Source: DATKUC01 sp964553615 (lineage in GTDB: Bacteria > Spirochaetota > Spirochaetia > DSM-27196 > DATKUC01). From it: a stretch of DNA of 46,666 nucleotides. A program made the translations under genes and the position numbers. Each line of letters begins with the position of its first letter. The first letter of the stretch is position 1. The stretch is taken from positions 1 to 46,666 of the forward strand of contig CAZKMA010000037.1 of assembly GCA_964553615.1 (NCBI GenBank). The letters run 5' to 3'. This document shows, piece after piece, positions 16,401 through 23,914 of this stretch. The notes below the pieces were generated by a model. That model worked only from the letters and a program-made list of their open reading frames with translations, was not told the origin of the DNA and did not search any database.

Positions 16401-16770
16401 AAATTTCCTTTTGGCGAATTCATGTTGATTCGAATTCGATGAGTACAAATTGCAGGTAAGAAGAGGTGGAATTGACTACGCTTCGAAACCCGCGACAGTA
16501 TGCAGGAGAACTGATTGCGCCGCGGGTCGTGTGGTGCATGCCGATCGGACTCGCCAAAGAACGGCACTCCAACGGGCGCGGAGGGATCACTTCGTACTAC
16601 ATCAGTAAGATACAGGAACGCGCTCCGGTCGTCAAGCGGCCGGCCGGGGTGTCCCGGTCCAGGTACCAATGCGTTGCGATTCGCAAAAAACTGTTCTAAT
16701 ATTACGGTGATCGTTCGCCGCCATCGGGAACGAACAACAATCGAAAGTTGCGTCTTGAAGGAGGCCACCC
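16401..16770. other. intergenic region between rhlE and serC
   Basis: This 370-bp divergent region must hold the start signals of both genes. A serC promoter candidate is at 16674-16702. A plus-strand open frame of 77 codons starting with GTG 16466 has no usable ribosome site and no recognisable product, and is not called. A long 5' leader for rhlE, as cold-shock helicase genes often have, is possible but no structure could be defended. Confidence 0.45.
16674..16702 (+). promoter_or_regulatory. putative serC promoter with palindrome over the -35
   Basis: TTGCGA (16674-16679) and TAATAT (16697-16702) are 17 bp apart, a moderate sigma70-type match. The -35 forms the left half of a perfect palindrome TTGCGA-T-TCGCAA (16674-16686), which could be a repressor site. 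Pattern match only. Confidence 0.35.
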
Positions 16771-17889
16771 ATGAAACCCAGCGTCAAGCCGGCATCGCCG
16801 AATTTTTCTTCAGGTCCGTGCGCCAAGCGCCCGGGGTATTCGCTGTCCAATCTCAAAACCGACATCCTTGGTCGTTCGCATCGGAGTACGCTGGGGAAGT
16901 CGCGCCTGGCAATGTCCATAGAAGAAACAAAACGAATCCTGGGTCTGCCGGCCGGTTACCGAGTCGGCATTGTCCCCGCCTCGGATACCGGAGCCTTTGA
17001 AATGGTCATGTGGTCAATGCTCGGTGCTCGCCCGGTCGATATTTTCACCTGGGAGTCATTTGGCGAGGGCTGGGCCACCGATATCGTCAAACAGCTCAAG
17101 CTTGCCGACGCCCGTCACGTCAAAGCCGACTATGGGTATCTTCCGGACTTGAGCCAGTGGGACCCCAGGCACGACCTTGTGTTCACATGGAACGGGACAA
17201 CGTCCGGGGTGAAAGTACCCGACGGAGACTGGATACCCGAGAACCGCGAAGGACTCACCCTGTGCGACGCCACGAGCGCTGTGTTCGCAATGGAACTGCC
17301 CTGGGAAAAACTGGATGTCGTTACCTATTCGTGGCAGAAGGTGCTCGGAGGCGAGGCCGCCCATGGCATGCTCATTCTTTCACCCCGCGCAGTGGAACGA
17401 CTCACCTCCTACAAACCGGCCTGGCCACTTCCGAAAATATTCCGCATGACCAAGGGCGGCGAACTCTCCGAGTCGATCTTCGAAGGTTCCACCATCAACA
17501 CGCCATCCATGCTTGCAAACGAAGATTACCTCGACGCACTCAGGTGGGTGGATTCCATCGGAGGCGTACCCGGGCTGGTCAGGCGTTCGAATGCGAACCT
17601 GGCACTGTTCGAAAAATTCGTGGCCACCCACGACTGGATCGACTTCCTCGCGAAGGATCCGAAGACCCGCTCAAACACATCGGTCTGTTTCTCGGTCAAG
17701 GCAACTGCAGAACAGCTGAAGAAGCTTGTCAAATTGCTGGACGCGGAAGGCGTCGCCTACGATATCGGATCCTACAAGGATGCCCCCCCCGGCCTCCGTT
17801 TCTGGTGCGGTTCCACTGTAGAAGCCTCGGACATCGAGAAGGTCCTTCCCTGGCTGGAATGGGCGTATGCCGAGGTCACAAAGAGCTGA
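16771..17889 (+). CDS. serC: phosphoserine aminotransferase
   Basis: This 372-residue PLP enzyme converts 3-phosphohydroxypyruvate and glutamate to phosphoserine and 2-oxoglutarate, the second step of serine synthesis. Lys190 in TYSWQKVLGGEAAHG is the PLP lysine. NFSSGPCAKRPGY at the start and the NGTTSGVKVP stretch near 141-150 are typical of the longer archaeal/alphaproteobacterial-type SerC. AAGGAGG precedes the ATG by eight bases. serA and serB are not adjacent, so it stands alone here. Nothing unusual in the active site. Confidence 0.93.
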   Translation: MKPSVKPASPNFSSGPCAKRPGYSLSNLKTDILGRSHRSTLGKSRLAMSIEETKRILGLPAGYRVGIVPASDTGAFEMVMWSMLGARPVDIFTWESFGEGWATDIVKQLKLADARHVKADYGYLPDLSQWDPRHDLVFTWNGTTSGVKVPDGDWIPENREGLTLCDATSAVFAMELPWEKLDVVTYSWQKVLGGEAAHGMLILSPRAVERLTSYKPAWPLPKIFRMTKGGELSESIFEGSTINTPSMLANEDYLDALRWVDSIGGVPGLVRRSNANLALFEKFVATHDWIDFLAKDPKTRSNTSVCFSVKATAEQLKKLVKLLDAEGVAYDIGSYKDAPPGLRFWCGSTVEASDIEKVLPWLEWAYAEVTKS

Positions 17890-17930
17890 AAAGAACGGCG
17901 CTGACACGTTTCGACGATGAGTTACTGCCG

Positions 17931-18973
17931 TCAATCGCCCGCGGGTGCATCGGGAGGGTCCCCGCGGCGCGCTGTTTTCGGCCGGGCACTTGAATGAAAG
18001 ATGCCGCTCGGATCGTGTTCAAAATGGTAGATTTTGGCAACGTCAATTTCCAGTCTGTTGAGCCAGCTTCCGGTGTGGGCAGCAACCCCGGTAAGCGCCC
18101 CCAGCAGTGGTCCCACCCAGTAGATCCACCAGTCCTGCCACTCCCCGGATATGACGGCCGGCCCCAGGCTTCGGGCAGGATTCGTGCTGGTGCCGGAGAG
18201 CGGAGCTTCCAGGAACACCATCAGCGCGTAGAGAACCGGAAAGAGGAGCGGCGTATAGCGGCGCAAGCGTTTGTGGCTGACGAAGAGCAGCAGAAGAATG
18301 ACCAGAGAGAAGGTGGTTCCCACCTCTCCAAGGAGTGGAAGAAACGGCCCCCGCGTGTCGCCCGGGACGGTGGCGCCAAATTGAACGCTCCTGCCGATAG
18401 TCCCCCACAGAAGAAGCGGTAAGGATCCGGCAATGGCGCCGGCCAGCTGAGATAACGCATATCCGGCTGCGTGAGAACCGCGCATCTTTCCCTTCATCCA
18501 GAACGCGAACGTTACCACAGGATTGATGTGGGCGCCGCTGATCCTTCCCAGCGGCGAAACGGCAATCAATGCGCCGGAACTCCCGAACAGAAATCCCGTA
18601 AGCAATCGTCTGAGCCCCGCGTCAGGGATAATGCGCTGCACGGGACTGCCATGACCAAAGTCCAGAATGACGAACGAGAGGCCAAAAAGGAGCAGCAAAG
18701 CCGTGCCGAGGAACTCCGCGACCAGCTGAACGAAGGGGTACCCGTTCTTGGCGACGGTCCGGTTCCTACCGACGGTCCGGTTCCTACCGACGGTCCGGTT
18801 CNNNNNNNNNNNNNNNNNNNNNNNNNNNNNNNNNNNNNNNNNNNNNNNNNNNNNNNNNNNNNNNNNNNNNNNNNNNNNNNNNNNNNNNNNNNNNNNNNNN
18901 NCTTGGCGACGGTCCGGTTCCTACCGACGGTCCGGTTCCTACCGACGGTCCGGTTCTTCTCGACAGTCCGCAT
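17931..18973 (-). CDS. aquaporin/glycerol facilitator (MIP family), interrupted by an assembly gap
   Basis: The left piece encodes the whole channel: VAELVGT-like start of helix 1 (VQLVAEFLGTALLLLFG), first half-helix SGAHINPVVT and second SGTSTNPARSLGPA. The first NPA box is therefore NPV, while the second is intact. Six membrane helices can be traced, followed by a hydrophilic tail. The N-terminus crosses 100 N (18802-18901). The 55 bases on each side of the gap are identical, and joining them once gives one in-frame product of about 295 residues beginning MRTVEKNRTVGRNRTV. The extra N-terminus is then a hexapeptide repeat (NRTVGR/NRTVAK) from an 18-bp tandem repeat. The ATG at 18973 is 12 bp behind the SDR stop, so the two genes probably share a transcript. 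Confidence 0.85.
18747..18801. repeat. left copy of a 55-bp direct repeat made of 18-bp units
   Basis: These 55 bases are identical to 18902-18956 on the other side of the N run. They consist of about three tandem copies of an 18-bp unit (core GACGGTCCGGTTCCTACC), one copy varying as TTCTTGGC. Identical contig ends of exactly 55 bases are what a de Bruijn assembler with k=55 leaves, so the copy may be artificial. Confidence 0.85.
18802..18901. other. assembly gap of 100 N inside the aquaporin N-terminus
   Basis: The run is exactly 100 N, the conventional size for a gap of unknown length. Because the flanks are identical over 55 bp, the real gap may be zero or even negative, or hide further 18-bp repeat units. 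Confidence 0.95.
18902..18956. repeat. right copy of the 55-bp direct repeat
   Basis: It is identical base for base to 18747-18801. Immediately to the right the repeat degenerates (TTCTTCTCGACAGTCCG), which encodes the start of the aquaporin frame, MRTVEKN, on the minus strand. Confidence 0.85.
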
Positions 18974-18985
18974 GGGCAATGCTCG

Positions 18986-19780
18986 TCACCAGTCGATCGC
19001 GATTCCATCGCGAAAGAAGCCTCCCGTACGGTCATCGTCGAAGAATGCGGCCTTGAGCACGGAAGACGCACCCTCTTCAATGCTCCGAGGGGCTCCGGCC
19101 CCCCCCATGTCGGTTCGCACCCAACCGGGACATACCGCGTTTACCCGGATCTTCCGCTGCGCAAGCACCGGTGCCAGATACCGAACGTAGGCATTCAGAC
19201 CCGCTTTGGAGACTCCATATGCAGACGACGGCCAGCCCTCCTCGGCGTAACGCCCGGCGCCAACGGCTGCTACGAACCTCTCCATGAGGGCAAATATCCC
19301 CTCCCGCGTCAGGGAAGGATCAAGGAACGCACGCTTCAGTTCCGCCGAAAGAATTGAGAGCTCTCCCGCGCCACTCGAAACCATGACAATGGTGCCCCCA
19401 TCGGGAACAAGAGGCAGGAGAGCCTCCGTCACGCGGACCGGGCCATAGAAGTTCGCGTCAAGGGTCCCGCGAGCGACATGCTCATCGAACCCATCCATTG
19501 TGATGGCGCCGTTGTTGATCAGGATATCTATCCTGAGACCCCGGGATGCAAGTGCGCCGGCAGCCTGGGCAATGCTCGTCTCGTCGGTCACGTCAAGTTG
19601 CAGCACCTCCGTTCGGGACGCCTCTTCCGCGGATAACCTGGCGTGTGCTGCAAGTCCTCTTGCCTCATCGCGGCTCGTCAGAACGACGTGGGAGCCTCGC
19701 CCGGCAAGATCCCGGACCGTCTGGAAGCCAATACCTCGATTCGCGCCGGTAACAAGCGCAGTCCGGGTAGTTTTGTTCAT
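18986..19780 (-). CDS. short-chain dehydrogenase/reductase, carbonyl-reductase-like
   Basis: This 264-residue Rossmann-fold oxidoreductase carries TGANRGIG (residues 11-18) for NAD(P)H binding and the catalytic YGVSK. The usual NNAG motif reads NNGA, with the last two residues exchanged. TGANRGIGF and the order of segments recall carbonyl reductases acting on small ketones and quinones. ATG 19780 follows GAGGAG by eight bases and is preferred over a TTG two codons earlier. The aquaporin gene follows after 12 bp. The substrate is unknown. Confidence 0.9.
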   Translation of the reverse strand: MNKTTRTALVTGANRGIGFQTVRDLAGRGSHVVLTSRDEARGLAAHARLSAEEASRTEVLQLDVTDETSIAQAAGALASRGLRIDILINNGAITMDGFDEHVARGTLDANFYGPVRVTEALLPLVPDGGTIVMVSSGAGELSILSAELKRAFLDPSLTREGIFALMERFVAAVGAGRYAEEGWPSSAYGVSKAGLNAYVRYLAPVLAQRKIRVNAVCPGWVRTDMGGAGAPRSIEEGASSVLKAAFFDDDRTGGFFRDGIAIDW

Positions 19781-19910
19781 ATGCAATTCTCCTCACCAAT
19801 GGTTTCGTTACTCGGAACGCCTCTTTGTTCAACCTACCGCCGCCCGACCCAATGGTAAACCGAAAACGCCGGTTTTCTTTCCCGGTCCGGCGACCGCATC
19901 TACTGAAGGC

Positions 19911-19939
19911 TGGACTTTGGGGTTCTTTTCGTGTATCCT
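19911..19939 (+). promoter_or_regulatory. putative typA promoter
   Basis: TGGACT (4/6) and TATCCT (4/6) are 17 bp apart, about 80 bp before the GTG start. It is a weak pattern match in the 238-bp divergent region between the SDR gene and typA. Confidence 0.3.
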
Positions 19940-20018
19940 CGGACGTTATCAGACACGTAGCCTGACCGAGCGCCCAACCATCCGCTGCGAACATGTCTCC
20001 GATGTCAAAGGAATCAAA

Positions 20019-21827
20019 GTGAACCCGAATGACCTCTCCGGCACTATCCGAAATATAGCAATCATCGCCCATGTCGATCATGGCAAGACAACGCTCGTGG
20101 ACGCAATGTTCAAACAGAGCGGAGTGTTTCGGGATGGTCAAGTTGTCGAGGATCGGCTCATGGACAACCTCGACCTCGAGAGAGAGCGGGGCATTACCAT
20201 CGCCGCCAAGAATTGTGCCATCTCCTGGCGGGGAGTCAAGATCAACATCATCGACACTCCCGGTCACGCCGACTTTGGTGGCGAAGTTGAGCGGGCCCTT
20301 TCAATGACAGACGGCGCTCTCCTTCTGGTCGACGCTGCAGAAGGCCCGTTGCCGCAGACCAGATTCGTGCTCAAGAAGACGCTGGAGGCCGGTCTCAAGG
20401 TCATCGTGGTCATCAACAAGATCGACCGGAAGGATGCCCGGCCCGCGACGGTTCGGGACGAAATCTACAGCCTTTTCATCGATCTCGGTGCCACCGAGGA
20501 ACAGATCGAGTTCCCTCTCCTGTACGCCGTCGGCCGGGATGGCGTCGCGTCACGATCGCTCGAAGAGCCGGGTCAGGACCTGCATGAGCTCCTCGATACA
20601 ATCGTGGACGAGATTCCGCAACCAGTGATACATCCGGACCATCCGTTCCAGATGCTGGTGTCGGATCTCGGGTATTCGGACTATCTTGGCCGACTCGCCA
20701 TCGGGAAGACAAGGAACCGGATAATCCAGTCGAACGACGCGCTCATACGGATAGATCATACCGGGAACCAACAGCCGCTCAAGGTATCGAAACTCCAGGT
20801 GTATCAGGGGGTTTCGATTGTTGAGGCGCAGGATGCCCGGCCGGGAGACATCGTCGTGCTCTCCGGTATCGACGAGGTCCACATCGGCGACACCATCTGC
20901 ACTCGAGAGGCGCCGCTCGCGTTGCGCCGCATCACGGTCGACGAGCCGACAGTCTCCATGCTTTTTCTTCGGAACACCTCCCCCCTTGCCGGGCGTGAAG
21001 GTAAATTTGTACAGGCGAGCAAGCTTGGTGAGCGACTGCTCAAGGAAACCCTCCGGAACGTGTCGCTTCAAGTCGAGGAGACAGCCGACAAGGAAGGCTT
21101 TCTGGTCAAGGGACGCGGTGAGTTCCAGATGGCTATTCTCATTGAGACGATGCGGCGCGAAGGGTACGAGATGTGCGTGGGGCGGCCGAGCGTCATAACC
21201 AGAACAGAGAAAGGCGTTGTCCTCGAACCCATAGAGCGGCTCTATGTAGACTGTGCGGAACAGTTCACCGGAATTGTCACCGAAAAGCTTTCGACCCGCA
21301 AGGGCAGACTCACCGGCCTGGAAAACCATGGCGGCGGTCGAAGCCGTCTGGAGTTCTCGGTTCCATCACGTGCACTGATAGGGTTCCGCGACGAGCTGCT
21401 CACCGACACCCGTGGAACCGGAATTATGAACGCCTACCTGGAAGGATACGAGCCGTATCGCGGCGATTTCTATTCACGCTTCACCGGGTCCCTCGTTTCG
21501 GATCGTCCAGGAAATGCGGTGCCGTATGCGCTTTTCAACCTCGAACCGCGCGGGACACTCTTTCTGAACCCGGGAGACCCGGTCTATGAAGGAATGGTCG
21601 TCGGAGAGCACAACCGCGAGAACGACCTGAACATAAATCCCTGTAAAACAAAGAAACTCACGAACTTGCGTGCCGCTGCACGGGACGAGAACGTCATCCT
21701 GACTCCGCCACGGATAATGACGCTCGAAGCGTGCATTAACTTCATCCGTGACGACGAAATGGTGGAGATTACCCCGCTGTCGCTGCGGATGCGCAAGACA
21801 ATACTCCCGATGGCGAAGAGGAAATAG
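20019..21827 (+). CDS. typA: ribosome-associated GTPase TypA/BipA
   Basis: This 602-residue translational GTPase has all G motifs: AHVDHGKTTL (G1), RGITI (G2), DTPGHADFGGE (G3) and NKIDRKDA (G4). EF-G-like domains and the specific C-terminal domain follow (RGTGIMN, ending in SLRMRKTILP). It binds the 70S ribosome and helps large-subunit assembly, notably under stress and cold. The frame is open 173 codons further upstream, antisense to the SDR gene, but family alignment and AAAGGA six bases before it support GTG 20019, giving VNPNDLSGTIRNIAIIAHVDHG. Length matches the 600-620 residues usual for the family. Confidence 0.96.
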   Translation: MNPNDLSGTIRNIAIIAHVDHGKTTLVDAMFKQSGVFRDGQVVEDRLMDNLDLERERGITIAAKNCAISWRGVKINIIDTPGHADFGGEVERALSMTDGALLLVDAAEGPLPQTRFVLKKTLEAGLKVIVVINKIDRKDARPATVRDEIYSLFIDLGATEEQIEFPLLYAVGRDGVASRSLEEPGQDLHELLDTIVDEIPQPVIHPDHPFQMLVSDLGYSDYLGRLAIGKTRNRIIQSNDALIRIDHTGNQQPLKVSKLQVYQGVSIVEAQDARPGDIVVLSGIDEVHIGDTICTREAPLALRRITVDEPTVSMLFLRNTSPLAGREGKFVQASKLGERLLKETLRNVSLQVEETADKEGFLVKGRGEFQMAILIETMRREGYEMCVGRPSVITRTEKGVVLEPIERLYVDCAEQFTGIVTEKLSTRKGRLTGLENHGGGRSRLEFSVPSRALIGFRDELLTDTRGTGIMNAYLEGYEPYRGDFYSRFTGSLVSDRPGNAVPYALFNLEPRGTLFLNPGDPVYEGMVVGEHNRENDLNINPCKTKKLTNLRAAARDENVILTPPRIMTLEACINFIRDDEMVEITPLSLRMRKTILPMAKRK

Positions 21828-21850
21828 GCGGCTTTTCCGCCGGATGGCGG

Positions 21851-21884
21851 CGAATCGGCGCGATTCGTCGTCCAATCGGTTTTT
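21851..21884 (+). terminator. probable terminator of typA
   Basis: CGAATCG (21851-21857) and CGATTCG (21861-21867) form a perfect 7-bp hairpin with a 3-base loop, and a TTTTT run follows about 12 bases later. It begins 24 bp after the typA stop. The distance to the T-run is longer than ideal. Confidence 0.4.
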
Positions 21885-21931
21885 CAAAAGCCACGCGAAT
21901 GGTTAGATTCTAACGAGAGGCAGGAGGGCCC

Positions 21932-22147
21932 GTGGGAAGAAACTCATACAAACCCGACAAGAGACGCCGGGAACTCGACAAGAAGAAAAAACAGGAAGAG
22001 AAACGGCAGCGGCGACAAAACAAGGGCACCGGCAGCGAGGATTCAACAGAAGATACCTCGTATCTCGAATACCTCAATCCCGCGGGCATGATGGATGAAG
22101 AGCCCGAAGTTTCCGAGGAAGAATCCGAAGAGCAGAAAGAGGACTAG
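21932..22147 (+). CDS. small charged protein of unknown function
   Basis: This 71-residue protein has a strongly basic first half (MGRNSYKPDKRRRELDKKKKQ start, then KRQRRQNKG) and an acidic second half rich in Glu and Asp. It is predicted to be largely helical or disordered, without membrane segments. Small proteins of this basic-then-acidic type, beginning with Asn/Tyr/Lys-Arg motifs, recur next to various genes in bacteria and have no assigned role. The start is GTG 21932, supported by GGCAGGAGGG just upstream. Despite its size it is a convincing gene because of that ribosome site and its position 104 bp after typA. Its stop overlaps the convergent DinB gene by 4 bp. Confidence 0.75.
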   Translation: MGRNSYKPDKRRRELDKKKKQEEKRQRRQNKGTGSEDSTEDTSYLEYLNPAGMMDEEPEVSEEESEEQKED

Positions 22148-22722
22148 AATCGCCATTCATAGTCTGACCCCCACTGGAGTCTGATGAGTCCAATCTGTCC
22201 GGAGTGGTAGGTCCAGTGCCACAGAAGATGCGTGAGCACCTTTTCGACGGTCGGAAGACGTTCATCCCCGGTCGGGACGTCGAGCGCCTCCAATCGAACC
22301 AGGGTTGGAAGCGTCACTTCGGTCTCTATTCGGTCGTACAGAGCGGTTATTTCCCCGGCTGAAACTACCTCGGGCAGCTGTCGGACATAGGCGGAAGACG
22401 TTGCCCAGCGCACCGAGTCTTCGACTTCGGTCTGCGTCGACGATTTCCGAAGTATTCTCAACCACATGGCCTCTGCAAACACAAGGTGCGTAACAAGCCA
22501 GCCAATTGTCATGCTCGACCTCGGCGCCGGGAATGCGAAGGCTGAATCGGGAAGATCTTCTATCTGATCAACTACCCTCAGTCTGAGCTCGTGCAATCCA
22601 CATGCAAAACGGCACACATCAGCGCAGGCGAACGCGCCCGCTTCGAGTGCCGGCATGTTCAACGCTGAGGCGTCATCGTAGGATCTCGGACGGCCCTGTT
22701 TCATCATTGGACCATCATACAT
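22144..22722 (-). CDS. DinB/YfiT-fold protein
   Basis: This 192-residue protein has the four-helix bundle pattern of the DinB superfamily, with three His positions for a metal: MTIGWLVTHLVFAEAMWL, and HWTYHSGQIGLIR near the C-terminus. Members of this group include thiol-dependent transferases and hydrolases as well as many proteins of unknown role. The start is uncertain: ATG 22722 or ATG 22707, neither with a clear ribosome site. It overlaps the end of the small charged gene. No substrate can be assigned. Confidence 0.8.
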   Translation of the reverse strand: MYDGPMMKQGRPRSYDDASALNMPALEAGAFACADVCRFACGLHELRLRVVDQIEDLPDSAFAFPAPRSSMTIGWLVTHLVFAEAMWLRILRKSSTQTEVEDSVRWATSSAYVRQLPEVVSAGEITALYDRIETEVTLPTLVRLEALDVPTGDERLPTVEKVLTHLLWHWTYHSGQIGLIRLQWGSDYEWRF

Positions 22723-22753
22723 ATGCCGGCCGGATTCGAACAGTCCAACCGGA

Positions 22754-23602
22754 TCAGACGGTCAGCCCGTCATACGCGACCTCGTAACCGTTTCGGAGAG
22801 CAAACTGTGAGAGCTCGGGATGCGGCGGGTTGCCTTCGTGCGATATGTGCGTTGCAAGGATGCGTGCGTCTGCACAAAGCAGCCCTTCGGCCCTCATGCG
22901 AGCAGCGTGCTCCATGAGTTGTCGCGCGCTGAGATGGTCCGTTCCCGGTTCAGCAGGGCCATAGGTGTGATCAAGAACAACCGTGTCGAATCGGAAACCA
23001 CACGCATGAAGACCATTCCACGTGTCCTCGGGCAGCGTTGCAGTGTCGGTCCCGTAGAAGATGCACCGCCCGTCCTTTTCAATTGCATAGAGCAGAGCCT
23101 CAACGGCCGGATCATGGTTTGCAGGAACCGGGGTTATTCGGTAAGGTCCCGCAGAAAACGGCGTGAAGGGGGAGACGGGTTGAAGTGAAAGGTTCAGATT
23201 TCGCGCGGCTTCCTGGCTCCACAGACCGTGCGGTGCACAATCTCGCTCAAGGAGCCCTGCCAGTATTTCGAGTGTTGCACCGGACGCGTAGAACCGGAGC
23301 CGCGGTGCACCGACGGTCCCGTAACCGGGACTGCGCGAAAGCAGATGCGACGCATCGAGGTGGTCTGCGTGCGGATGGGTCTGCAGGCAGTAGGAGACGT
23401 TCGTCAGATCTACTCCATGCATCTGGGAAGCGGTCATGATATCGGGGCCCAGGTCGATCAGGAGATCATCATCGATCAACACTGCCGAGCGTTTCCGGAG
23501 GCTCCTGCCGCCAAGTTCTCGCGCCCGCGTGCAGTTATCGCAACAACAGAACGCCTCAGGGTAGGCGTTTGCCGCCGATGTCCCAAGAAATGTAATCTTC
23601 AT
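22754..23602 (-). CDS. metallo-beta-lactamase-fold hydrolase, PhnP-like
   Basis: This 282-residue protein begins MKITFLGTSAANAYPEAF, then has a Cys cluster (Cys19-21 and Cys24) as in PhnP zinc-finger-like inserts. HPHADH (76-81) is the metal-binding HxHxDH motif, with His near 165 and Asp in YGTDTATLPEDTW completing the site. It is related to cyclic phosphodiesterases (PhnP, tRNase Z branch). No phn genes are near, so the substrate is open. The ATG at 23602 is chosen because the fold starts there; 24 further in-frame codons upstream do not look like protein. Confidence 0.85.
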   Translation of the reverse strand: MKITFLGTSAANAYPEAFCCCDNCTRARELGGRSLRKRSAVLIDDDLLIDLGPDIMTASQMHGVDLTNVSYCLQTHPHADHLDASHLLSRSPGYGTVGAPRLRFYASGATLEILAGLLERDCAPHGLWSQEAARNLNLSLQPVSPFTPFSAGPYRITPVPANHDPAVEALLYAIEKDGRCIFYGTDTATLPEDTWNGLHACGFRFDTVVLDHTYGPAEPGTDHLSARQLMEHAARMRAEGLLCADARILATHISHEGNPPHPELSQFALRNGYEVAYDGLTV

Positions 23603-23914
23603 ACCCGGCAGTTTAGCACGGGATTGCCTCACGCAAAACGCGAAATCTTCCGGGTGGGAACCAGCAATTCTCATTGTGGCGGAAGTGGCAGGCGCGCGAT
23701 AGCACGCCCGTTGCCGTTGCCGCGTCCAAATGAGAACTGCTGGAGCGAAGCACTATTCAGTACTGGAGCCACATGGTAAGCTTTTGGCAGGATGGTTCGA
23801 TCCGGCTGGAGCACCGGCAGCTATCCTGTAAGGTGCTTGCCGCACGCCCGCCTCGCTCACCACGCATTTTGCCGAACACGGACGCCCCACGGTATGTCCT
23901 TCCGAGGAGGAATT
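23603..23914. other. divergent intergenic region upstream of the desaturase gene
   Basis: These 312 bp separate the PhnP-like gene from the desaturase gene. They contain the long inverted repeat at 23661-23743, described separately. No convincing promoter hexamers and no tRNA were found. Confidence 0.5.
23661..23743. repeat. long imperfect inverted repeat (hairpin)
   Basis: CCAGCAATTCTCATT (23661-23675) faces AATGAGAACTGCTGG (23729-23743), with 14 of 15 pairs matching. Inside them, GTGGCGGAAGTGGCAGG and GTTGCCGTTGCCGC continue to pair with several mismatches and G-U pairs, ending in a short AT-containing loop near 23698-23703. The whole can fold into one stem of about 35-38 positions. It may be a REP- or MITE-like element, a transcribed structured RNA, or a bidirectional regulatory hairpin. 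No target-site duplication was seen. Confidence 0.65.

Noticed and set aside
16466..16699. 77-codon open frame upstream of serC
   Set aside because: The GTG start touches its only purine-rich stretch and the product resembles nothing; it also covers the predicted serC promoter.
18747..18956. A CRISPR array or genuine 55-bp duplication at the N run
   Set aside because: The units are 18-bp tandem copies without spacers, and identical contig ends explain the duplication better.
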